A stretch of 64,000 nt of DNA from Rhizopus arrhizus (taxonomy: Eukaryota; Mucoromycota; Mucoromycetes; Mucorales; Rhizopodaceae), in assembly GCA_024220505.1 (NCBI GenBank), contig JAKZZE010000005.1, positions 1,758,501 to 1,822,500 of the forward strand, in the 5' to 3' direction. The notes under the pieces were generated by a model. The model worked only from the letters and a program-made list of their open reading frames with translations, was not told where the DNA came from and ran no database searches. The position numbers and the translations under genes are program-made. Positions 48,655-60,822 of this stretch are shown here, piece by piece; position 1 is the first letter of the stretch; each line of letters starts with the position of its first letter.

Positions 48655-49524
48655 TGCCTCCTAATATATTTTATGAATGTTAATAATCAAACTGATTGCT
48701 AATTGCTTACCCTAAAACACCAGCAAAAATTGGCTAATGTTAGGATATCTTTGCTGGCAGCCATATCCTCTGGCACTTTGCTTTTGTACACTTTCTTCGA
48801 ACAGTACAATCCGGTGGAGCATCAACCTTGTTTTCTTCCTGTGCGGCCTTCAGCACGTACTCCGCTGGATAAAATGTCAAAGGAGTCTCCACTATGTCCA
48901 CAACGAATTCCATTATTGGCCAAATGAAACTGTGGTTGAACGCAGTTTCATTTAAAGTGAGTCGTTCATACAACTTTGGTTTTTTATAATCCAAAGGCAG
49001 ACTTTAAAAAACCCCTTGACAAAACTAATGCTGCTGTTTTCTGAGACTTTCAAGCTCTTGACAACCTCCTCGATAGAATCCACATCATTCGTTTTCATCA
49101 CTTTCAACACATCAGTTGTATATTTGCTGTGTGTTTGAAATGGTGTTGAAATTGTGTAATTCTCTACCTGCACATGATCCAATAACTCTGTTGGAATAGA
49201 TGGGTTGCATTTTATTGAATAACCACATTTAACGATGTGGTAGCTTTCCAAGCAGAAGTCATGTGAAATGGATGCATTGAGGTATTGACGAATGGCTTCC
49301 CATATATCTTCTTGATCTTTAATGTTCCAAGTACTAGACTCATCATTAACGTGATCAAACTTTTGCTTCTTGTTGCTTGGTTCATTATCATTGTTGTTTG
49401 TCACATCACCAAACACCGTACCTTGATTGGTATTGATATTGACATTGTATATGAATTGTTCCTTATTTTTTCCTTTAATTTTTGCCTATACACAATGATA
49501 GATATTACTTATTGGTATCTAAGC

Positions 49525-49588
<64 letters not shown>

Positions 49589-49652
49589 GGGTACATACTT
49601 TGGCAATTTGCATCAGTATACCAGACCTTCCTTTGACTTCATCTGGAACGTT
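48655..49652 (-). pseudogene. Second, decayed copy of the 478-aa orphan gene
   Basis: Nearly identical to 44645-45895 of the intact copy. It begins inside exon 4 and ends in exon 1 (homology stops after GGAACGTT), so both gene ends are missing. It carries a ~292-bp internal deletion: 44813-45104 of the intact copy is absent and the break lies in a shared GCA. One base is missing near 48990 (TTTTTATAATCC against TTTTTATAAATCC), giving VCLWIIKNQSC and a stop. The intron tract has grown from A20 to A60. The intron 1 donor and acceptor are retained. Confidence 0.85.
49528..49587. repeat. A60 homopolymer tract inside the decayed copy's intron
   Basis: 60 consecutive A, the longest tract of the window. 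The orthologous tract in the intact copy (45811-45830) is A20, so this locus expanded or the other contracted after duplication. Confidence 0.95.
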
Positions 49653-50683
49653 ATCACTACGGCGCAAAGAATGCTTGTTGACGCGCTTTTTACAGTGTTT
49701 CCGGCGTATTTTGGCTTTCTTTTTTAGTTGTTCTCCACTTTTTTTTTTTGCAGATAAATACTGAAATAGAGTGGTTCTACTTGGCAAAATCACTTTAAAC
49801 TATATAAAGCCTGAGTTATGCTGTTAAAAGACGTAACGAACCGATATTACACAACTTACATTTTTCTGCATTATGATTGTAATGGCCGTAAAAAGGATTT
49901 CATTTCATTAGTTTTTTTTAAAAAAAAAAAAAACGTTCCTTTTTGTTTCTTTCTTGAACTATATTTTGTGGTTGTTTTTAGACTAGATAATTTGCAACAA
50001 CAACAAAAGAGACAATGAAACAAAAAACAAATAAAAAGGCGTTTATTCTATGACGACAACACACAGGTAACGTAAAGGGCTTGGATATTTAATTTACTTT
50101 CAATTAAACTGAAGAGATTCTTTAAACATGTCGTAAAAGCATTAACAGAATGCTGAATGGATTTTCAAAGAATATGCACAGAAGCTTTATTGTTATGTCT
50201 GCGGATTGAATTTTGCAGAACTGCCATTTGGATTTTACAAATTCGCTGATTGGAAAATTTTGACCCGCTTTTTGAAATCTTTATTACGAAAACTACACTT
50301 TAAACATCCGCTGATTGGCCATTTTTAAATCTGCCATTAGGGATCGTAAGCATCGTGAACATTGTATAAATAGAATATATTCGTGTAACATTTGATTTAA
50401 ATTAGAAGAACAAAAAAAAAAAAAAAAAAAAAGAAAGCAAAAAGACATCCTCGAGGTATCATTGATATGAATTGAAAAACTAGCTTTTAAAAAACGTTTC
50501 TTTTTTTTTGCTTTCTCTTTCTTTGGTTCACTTGAGGTTTTGATTCAAGAAAAAAAAAAAACTTTTAGTTTCAAATAAAAAGAGCTAAAAGTGAATATTT
50601 ATTTCTCTCTCAATTAAAGTGTGCTTTTGTAAGAGATGATATTAAGACAAGATGATCTTTTATTACAAAAATAAGAATCAAAT
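49653..50683. other. Element flank and intergenic region
   Basis: Immediately 5' of the decayed copy, the minus strand encodes a short basic stretch (KKKAKIRRKHCKKRVNKH) unrelated to the intact copy. At 50200-50340, blocks CGCTGATTGG and TCCGCTGATTGGCC recur about 65 bp apart with CGCTTTTTGAAATC between, possibly a decayed transposon end. A21 lies at 50412-50432. No gene is supported. Confidence 0.4.
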
Positions 50684-51094
50684 TTAATAACGATGGGTGT
50701 ACTGTTGTTGTTGTTGCTGTGATGCATGCTCTGGTAATTTATGAAAACTATCTGATGGCACTGAGATAGTTTCACTAATATCATTACGTCCCGCTGTGTT
50801 CTGGATCATCATCATATTTTGTTGATTTTCCTGAGATAACTTTTGACGCATGCTACGAATACTTCTGGTAATGTACCAAATCAAAATAGCAACCAACAAA
50901 AGTGCAATGATGATAATAAATACAAATCGATTGTGACTCTTTAGCCAACTCTCATGGTGTTCTTCAATATGATTACCACTCGTATCAAACCCATTCGATG
51001 ATGTCGTCGTTGGTGAAGAGAAATTCTGAGCAAATACAATTGAACATTGAAATAATAACACAATCAAGGAAGAGAGGTTGAGTGTTACTTTCAT
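50684..51094 (-). CDS. Small single-pass membrane protein with signal peptide
   Basis: A single exon of 136 aa. Residues 1-22 are a signal peptide (LIVLLFQCSIVFAQ). An extracellular Ser/Thr-rich segment follows to ~55, then a transmembrane helix at ~57-77 (FVFIIIIALLLVAILIWYI) and a cytosolic tail starting RSIRSMRQK and ending in a Gln run and YTHRY. This is the layout of small type I membrane proteins such as cell-wall sensor-like or ER adaptor proteins. No family recognised. Confidence 0.75.
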   Translation of the reverse strand: MKVTLNLSSLIVLLFQCSIVFAQNFSSPTTTSSNGFDTSGNHIEEHHESWLKSHNRFVFIIIIALLLVAILIWYITRSIRSMRQKLSQENQQNMMMIQNTAGRNDISETISVPSDSFHKLPEHASQQQQQQYTHRY

Positions 51095-51414
51095 TTTTTA
51101 TATAAGGAAAGGAGGGGAAAAAAAAAAAGTTGAATAGAGAAAAAGGGGAAAAGGGGGCGAAAGGGGGTCGAGTTCAAGGAAAGAGGGAAGGAATGGAGGA
51201 AAAAAAAAAAAGAGAGAGAGAAAATATGATTTTATTGAAATGGGAAAAAGAAAGAGCGGGTTGGAAAGGGGACATGATCACTAAAAAGTTTTGCCCCTGT
51301 AAAACAATGATAGAGAGAGTGAGTGAGTGCTGGATTTACATTGGATGATTTATCATTGGCTTTTAAAATCTCATTACTGCAAAGGTTACATTAAACTGTC
51401 AATGGAATCTTTAT
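51095..51414. other. Purine-rich intergenic spacer
   Basis: Strongly A/G-biased on the + strand (GAAAAAGGGGAAAAGGGGGC and similar) over 51115-51260, i.e. a CT-rich promoter upstream of the small membrane protein gene (-). The + frame in it is a composition artefact. Confidence 0.6.
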
Positions 51415-52627
51415 TTATTTATGTACATCATTAACTTCTTCCAAGGTTGGCACAGAATCCATCGATCCCTCCTTTTGAACGGCTAAAGAAGATGCATAAT
51501 TAGCTTCCTCTAAAGCCTTTTTCACCCTTTCAAAATAATCCTTATTTTCAAATCTGATAAAAGCCGCCAAAAAGAAACCCTTTGCAAGATATAAATTAGT
51601 ATCTCATCACTTGATACTCGCGTATCCCACTTACCACAAAAGTATCTCCAGCTGCTGTCGTATCCTTCACTTGTACTTTACGACCTTGGATCTTGAAATC
51701 CTTTGTTTCTTTTTCTTTTCTAAATCTTGCAATGACTCCTTCTCCTCCCAAAGTGATAATAACTCCTTGCATAGCATCAAACTTTACTAGTAAACTTTCT
51801 GCTAAATCCAGTCCAGCTATTTGCTCTTTTCCTCCAAGTTCTTCGTAAAGAGATCTTGCTTCATGTTCATTAACAACCAAGATGGTTACCTTATCAAACG
51901 GGAAGACATCCAATATACCTTTTGTTAAAGGTGCAGGATTAAATAAGACCGAGAGACCTTTCTTTGCGGCCAGATTCATGATTTCCCCTCCTTGACTGAT
52001 TTCGTTTTGTTGAACGATCCAATCATTAGGTCCGAAATGTTCTAGCACTCTTTCTGCTTCCTGAGCAGTAAATGTATTGTTGGTTCCCGGGTAAAGCACG
52101 ATGCAGTTATCACCTGTATCAGCGCTTACTTGAATAAAGGCACGTCCGTTTCTCTGGTTACAATGAATACACGCGTATGAAACAGCAAGAAACACTATAC
52201 CTCATCTTTCTTTATATTTGCATATGTCATATCAACCCCATTCTCTTGCATATAATCCTTAATCTATACCATGTCAACCTATGTTCATCGTCCTCACTTT
52301 GCTTTCTTACCCACACAGCATCATGACCAAAGTTACCAGCATGATAAACACGACTACCTGCCTTCATAGAATCCTTTAATCATCTATAAAGTCACCACTC
52401 TTTTTCTCTTTACCTTTGCAAAAGCAATGGACTGATTAGCGCCTTTTTTTTATTTATTCAAAGCAAGGTGAGTCAAGTTGTGTTATTCCCTGAATAAGTT
52501 ATTCACCTTTTCCTCCTGCACGAACAACATATTCAGTAGAAGACAAAGTTTCTCCAGACTGACAAATATGAGGAACAAAGAAAAACTCGTCAATATTGAC
52601 AGAACCGTAATTTAGAATCTTGCTCAT
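51415..52627 (-). CDS. RBK1: Ribokinase (PfkB family)
   Basis: Six exons (52627-52507, 52442-52414, 52361-52311, 52263-52201, 52153-51635, 51579-51415) give 315 aa, normal for ribokinase. Signatures: N-terminal GSVNIDEFFFVPHICQSGET, GGKGANQSIAFAKAG (sugar site), GNFGHDAVW, LNPAPL-type FNPAPL, VVNEHEA, ITLGGEGV and the PfkB signature DTTAAGDTFVGFF with the catalytic Asp in AAGDTF. It phosphorylates D-ribose to ribose 5-phosphate with ATP in the cytosol. The final intron splits the conserved DTFV/GFF block, as expected. Confidence 0.93.
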
Positions 52628-52739
52628 TTTTAGTGTATAAAAAGAATAAAAAAAAAGAAAAAAAAAAGACGTCAACTTTATGCAAATATTTTTATAGCTC
52701 AACTCAAAAACTAGAGTGCTTGTGTAATCTACTGTATAT

Positions 52740-53302
52740 TTATTCAACAACGTTTACTTTAACAGTTTCTGTTGCAGTGATTTGAGTACGACGCAACTGC
52801 ACCAACTCAACAAAGTCAACAGCATAAGATCCAGGTGCAGTTCCCTTGGGAACAGTCCATTGTTTGGTATAAGTAACGTACTTGTCATCTTTAGCAGTAA
52901 CAGGGCTATATCAATAAGTAGTGAGTGACCAAATGATATGACACCCATAGCAATATCTGCTTACCAGGATTTGTGAATAATGGCAACCTTCTGTTGCTTG
53001 CTATTTCCTGTTCTCTTGTGGAAGTTGATGTTTAATTTCAATGCCTTGCCAGCAGATACGTTTTCTAATGCAAACACAATGACTACATATCCTTTGCTTT
53101 ATCTGTTTATTGACTCACCAGAAATAAGGGGTTGCATGGTATACTTGACAACAAGAGGCTTACCAGCTTCTATATCATCTCCATTCTTTGGTGATACAAT
53201 CTTGATGAATTGAAGTTGAGAGTAAATGCTTGCAAATGCTGTTTGAATAAAAACAAAGGAAAGGATAGTAAATAAAAAGAACGACTTTGAAGAAGCAAGC
53301 AT
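52740..53302 (-). CDS. Small secreted KRE9/KNH1-like protein
   Basis: Three exons, 53302-53119, 53064-52965 and 52905-52740, give 149 aa. Residues 1-24 are a signal peptide (FFLFTILSFVFIQTAFAS). The rest is a beta-rich Ig-like domain: IKIVSPKNGDDIEAGKPLVVKY, LKLNINFHKRTG, and WTVPKGTAPGSYAVDFVELR, matching the N-terminal Kre9/Knh1 domain found in fungal GPI-anchored wall proteins. It lacks a Ser/Thr-rich tail and GPI signal, so it is probably secreted. An upstream in-frame ATG (53383) would put a hydrophobic stretch ahead of the signal peptide and is not preferred. Confidence 0.78.
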
Positions 53303-54313
53303 TTTTCTTAAGAATAGATGATAGAAAAGAAAGAAATAGGCAATAAATGACAAATAGATGCTTATATATAGCTTTGGATACACAAATCAAATTACACCAC
53401 TGCTTTTTCCGCGTTTGCTCTTTGTCCTACAATCCATTTTTTTATTTTAAAAAGACGTAAAGTGCTTGCGGTTTTTAGAATAAAATGATGACATACAATT
53501 GTACAAGACAGCATGAAGAAAAGACAAGGAGTTGAATGAACTCTTACTGTCGATTAAAACCTAATGATGAAAACCATGACAACATCTCCTACAAGAAGTC
53601 ATAATAATCATAATAATAGTAAAAACGTGCACTATTCATGTTACTGAGACACAAAAGAGTTTCTAATAAAAGTCAATATACTTTCTAATTTTAGAAGGTG
53701 TAGCTTTTTTAATTTTTTATACACATTTGATGTCTAAAGATGATCTCTTACTCTCTTTTTTTTTTCTTTTTTTTTTCTATTTTTTTTTTTTTTGCCATCT
53801 CCAGTTTGTACTCTTGATATCAGTGAAATAAAGCTTGTCAAGCAGTATTCATTCAAGAGATATGGATAATTTTTTTTAATCACTTGTAAAAGCAGAATTC
53901 ATAAAACGCTTTTTCATTTTTGTCATTCGGTTTACATGAGATCAACCCATTCGTACAGTGGCTTACAAGACTTTATATCTTCCCCTATAAAATATCATAA
54001 CCGTACTGTATTTTATATTAGGCGAATATCTTGAGCTAAATCATGGATAACCTCATTGTATTCTATAGTAGCCCCTGAACTAATCTGACACAATGAAAAA
54101 GAAAGAGTATGTGTAACGTTGAGTACACTATTCTATATATGGCAATTGTTTGACAATTCAACCCACCTTTTTTAGAGTCTGTCATCGTTTCGGATAAAAG
54201 AAAAGTTGTTTTTGATATGAAATAAGTATTTATGTTGATAATTGATATATAAAGAGAGAGAGAGAGATAGGGGAAGGGAATACATGAATATAATTTTTTT
54301 GGTATAAATATTA
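53303..54313. other. 1-kb intergenic region
   Basis: AT-rich, with the KRE9-like promoter. On the minus strand near 54190-54020, an ATG (MTDSKK) precedes GT...AG-like sites and a frame reading ISSGATIEYNEVIHDLAQDIRLI, but the phases do not match, so no small gene is called. Confidence 0.4.
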
Positions 54314-56442
54314 TTAAGTTCTATGAGCAATACATTGTTTGATGGGATCAATTGGTTCAGCTGAATTCCACTGGCCTAAAGTAGAGAAAATGACAAACAC
54401 GATGCTAAATATCATAAAGTGAGTTATTCGTTTTAGTTAACCGCATAGAAACTTACCAGCTAAAGCCAAAGATAATTAAAGCGAAATTGGCCAGTCTTCT
54501 TGTGGTCGGAAGCTCCAATGCCTTTAAATGAAAGAGAGGAGGAAATATGAAACAGAGAGGAATACAAAACAGGGCGCCTATCAACGAGACAAACTTATCC
54601 AGCTTGTCTCTTGAGCCAATGATACCAATTGCTGCACAGATAAATACAACAAATACTCGAAATACATTCTTTTGCCATTTTACAACTGCATTATTCTTTC
54701 CAGATTTAGTCGTGAACAATCCATTTTCCATGATTCGAATCGCGGGAAATAGTTGAAGTGGAATCGATAAACAGATGGCCAAGGAGTACAAGGTCTGAAT
54801 GGATGAGACCATAGGATCATGACTTGGTAAATTCAATAAGATAATCGTTTGGACATCTTCACCAAATGTCATGTAAGAAAGTGCACCGATAATGATAAAT
54901 AGACCTGTGATGGTAATGATGGCTCTTGTAAGAACATTGGGAAATTCTTTTGGATTCTTCATAGACTCTGTTATTGGTATAACTATAAAAAACGAGTCAA
55001 TCAGAGCATGTTGATGTAAATCTTGCTACTTACCTAATCCTATGCCTTCAAATGTAAATGCAGCAGTACCAATGAATAACGGGAAATGAATAGGATTCCA
55101 CAAGTTGACATCCATTACACCCATCGTCATCAACTCTTTAATGTCATAATAAAACAAGTAGATGAGGCCAATGACAATAAAGACATCAGCAATTAATGCA
55201 AATACAGAAAGCCTGTGTATTTTACGTATCATGGCCAAGGGTATAAACGCAAAACTCTGTGCCAAAATAAGTAAATGCATAGGAATCAGTACACGACATT
55301 TTGAAAAAGTCAAGACGAGTGATTGAAGGTTTTCAGCAACAAAAATCATGTAGGCACATACAAATCCAATTTGGGATAAAGTGATTGCAACCAGTACAGC
55401 CATTCTCATGCGTGATCCGTAAAGTACCCCGCCCATATCTCCAAAACTGGCAGGCACAGCCAATCGAGTCTGCACCAAAAGTAAAAATGACCATAAAGAG
55501 ATAAGTGCCCAGGCGATGATACCAACAGTTGAAAATAATAAGCCTCCATTATAAAATCTAGATAAAAGAGAATGAGTCTTCATTTATATTTGCTGTATTT
55601 CTTGTTTCTTACGCTTTAGGTAAAAACATGATGCCAGTTGTTACAAATGATTTTAATAATAAAAACATGGCTTTTCCAGGAGTGGCTTTACCCTGAAGTG
55701 TCTGTCCGGGCCTTGATCGAGATAAAAGAGGCATCGATTCTCTGGCTTGTAACTGATTGTATTGTAAGGGAACGACATTTCTTTTTTTATTAGACGTTGC
55801 TGGTAGTGGCAATAATCCCCCTTTTTTATTATGAGCATTACTCGTTTCTATTCCTCCATAATTATTCAATGGTGATCCACGATAAGCCATGATACTACCC
55901 TCAGGTGCCTGTTCTTCTTCATCATCATCACTGTGATGACTACTGCTGTTATCATCTGTTGTCGTATCGTCCGAAGAAGAAGACTCTTCATCACTCAAGT
56001 TCTCTCCACCAAAGTGACCATAAAGACATAAAAACTCGACAAAGCTGTTTGTCACAAAATTTGTTCTTTTCCCCTTTTTCGCAGCCTCGACAAATACAAA
56101 ATGACGTCTAAAACCTCCGGGTTGCTTGAGCGACTGAAGCGAAGGCAAGTCGAGCAGTGGTTCACGTGTGGCTGGTAGTGAGATTGACTGTGTTCTGTTT
56201 CGTCTGTGTTGTTTGTTTTCGACATGAGCTGTCCATTTGTATATTTCGTCCAACACTGAGCCTCCAGGTAAGAGGTGATGTGAATTGTAAACAGGTAAAT
56301 TGGACTGTGTTTGCTTTTTTTGTTTATGGCGATGCTGTTTAGGACGGTGTGGGATAAATGAAGAAGGAGCATAAACGAGATGGCGTTTGACAACTTTGGC
56401 TACTTGTTCAACTGGCAAATCAATTGTTAATGAACGCTCCAT
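54314..56442 (-). CDS. Vacuolar amino-acid transporter, AVT3/AVT4 (SLC36) type
   Basis: Four exons (56442-55613, 55557-55034, 54982-54457, 54404-54314) give 656 aa. A ~260-residue cytosolic N-terminus contains an acidic Ser/Asp stretch (DEESSSSDDTTTDDNSSSHHSDDDEEE). The transporter core starts GKAMFLLLKSFVTTGIMFLPKAFYNGG, the conserved first segment of the AAAP family, and shows about eleven hydrophobic helices including SLWSFLLLVQT, GTAAFTFEGIGLVIPI and FIFPPLFHLKALEL. A long N-terminus and this core are typical of yeast Avt3/Avt4, which export neutral and basic amino acids from the vacuole using the proton gradient. Substrate not determinable. Confidence 0.9.
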
Positions 56443-57236
56443 TTAAAAATATGAAGAATAAAAATAAAAATAAAATAAAAATAAAAGTTATCACGTAGAT
56501 ATAACAAAAAGAAGAAAAAAAAAAAAAAGAAAGTTTCGCTTACACACAAAAAAAGAAAAAGGGAAAAAAAAAAGGCAAAATGACATTCTGCCACTTTTTT
56601 ATTTTTCGACTCCAAAATCATTGGCGCATTTCCAAAAAAAAAAAAAAGGTTTATAGAATATTAAATTGGTGATAAAAAGGCACAACAAAGACGTCTATAA
56701 AGAAAAAGAAACATGTTGGTCTATAAAAGTCTTTAGTGAAGCTAACATTATCTTTTGTGCACTTGAAATGTAATCATTAAGAAGAATTTCCAATAATTTT
56801 CTGCTGGTCATATTATTTCAACCTCTTCTTCTTGAAGACTACAGGGAATGTGGTCCTCGATCACTTTTGTCTTAAACCCGAGATTATACAGAATACTTTA
56901 AGCTACATATTCTTTGTCCTTTCACATGAAAACTGAAATGTTAAACGTAATTTATAAATTTAACTAATTTCGTCATGGAGTCTGTACAATGTGTGCGTTG
57001 ATAAAGTTTTGTGCTCGGATAAATTAAATGAATATTAATGAACCCTACTGGTTTATGATAGAAACTCTGATTTTAGGTGTACTTTGTATAGTAAATTCAA
57101 TTGCTTTAAATTGGTTTGCATCGAATGAATATCTGCGGTCTGTTACATGGCCATTCTAAATACTTATCAACGAAGCTAGATGGGCTGTTTTGAATCGAAA
57201 TTATAATAATTGCCAATCTCACCAAAGCCGTTTCTT

Positions 57237-57271
<35 letters not shown>

Positions 57272-57511
57272 CGTAATATCTGGTGTTTTCTTTTGTATAT
57301 TCTAGGTAGAAAAGCACATACAAAAGGTTTAGCTTTGTTATTGTCGGTAGCCTGTTTAGTTTATTTAAAAAGAACTAAAATAGGGATGTTATTGGACTTT
57401 AGGGTATAAATGAACATCTAATTTTATAAAAGATATAAGGTACAAGAGATGAATACTTGATTTTTATTATCACAAAACACACGTATTTTGAATTTCAGTC
57501 TTTTTATATCT
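56443..57511. other. 1.07-kb intergenic region
   Basis: A/T tracts near the AVT start and T33 at 57239-57271. No gene or RNA recognised. Confidence 0.55.
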
Positions 57512-60035
<2,524 letters not shown>

Positions 60036-60137
60036 TTATTATAAAAATAACTTGACTTATTTTTGGAATCTATTATTTATCCAACTCTTACGCATATATA
60101 AAACATAATTTTTGTATAAGCGATTGACGTAATAAGT

Positions 60138-60611
60138 TTAATAATAATGAGACATTGTAAATATAGAATAAAATATAGAAGACACAATTAAAACAACAGC
60201 CATCACAAAGTTCACTTTGCCCCACCATGCTTCATATTCATTTCTACTTCCTGCACAGCAACAAGCGCCAAGAATCCATAAAGGTGGGCAAAACCAACCA
60301 AACAAAAAGAAAATGGCAGCAATGGGAAATTGTCTGCGTTCCATCATTCTTCTTCTTTGTGTTGCCTGTACTGGCATAGGTAGCTCTATGGTTTGGTATC
60401 TTATTTGTTGTGGATAAACTGGCTGTGAAGAAGGTTGAACTGGTACTTGAGGATAAATACGTTGTGAAGAAGAAGGAGGAGAAGGATGGGATGATTGTGG
60501 CAAATAGTTTGGGTTAAAAGGTGGACTGGAAATTTCTTCATAAGGTGGTGGTGGTAGTTCATCAGCATCGCTTACATTATTGCGACTTGGCTGTTTTTTA
60601 TTATTATTCAT
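60138..60611 (-). CDS. PPxY-motif small membrane protein
   Basis: A single exon of 157 aa. The N-terminal half is Pro/Ser/Gln-rich and contains PPPPYEEI (a PPxY motif, the WW-domain ligand of Nedd4/Rsp5 ubiquitin ligases). The C-terminal half has two hydrophobic segments, FPIAAIFFLFGWFCPPLWIL and VNFVMAVVLIVSSIFYSIF, joined by a Cys-rich turn (GACCCAGSRNEYEAWWGKV). This resembles small fungal membrane adaptor proteins that recruit Rsp5 to cargo, and the Cys cluster may be palmitoylated. Function inferred only. Confidence 0.75.
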   Translation of the reverse strand: MNNNKKQPSRNNVSDADELPPPPYEEISSPPFNPNYLPQSSHPSPPSSSQRIYPQVPVQPSSQPVYPQQIRYQTIELPMPVQATQRRRMMERRQFPIAAIFFLFGWFCPPLWILGACCCAGSRNEYEAWWGKVNFVMAVVLIVSSIFYSIFTMSHYY

Positions 60612-60822
60612 TATAATTCAAAAATAATAAAAAATAAAAAAGGCTGTGCTTTTTTCTCTTTTTTTTTTTTCTTTCTTGGTCTTCATGCTCATTTCAAATC
60701 CCGCTTACCTACTTCAATGTATATGGATCCAACACAAACATAAATGCCCCTCTCTCTCTCTCTCTTTTTTTCTTTCACTCCTTTCTTTTGTTTTGCTTTC
60801 TTTTTTTTTAAACTTTTAAGCA

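Noticed and set aside
49285..49764. 159-codon forward ORF with poly-Lys
   Set aside because: Produced by the A60 tract and the antisense strand of the decayed element copy.
50700..51094. Prokaryote-like operon of the 50.7-53.3 kb genes
   Set aside because: Each gene has its own eukaryotic spacing, introns or promoter-like CT tracts; shared strand only.
54020..54200. Small two-exon gene on the minus strand starting MTDSKK
   Set aside because: Donor and acceptor phases disagree (the join gives a stop), and neither part matches a known small protein.
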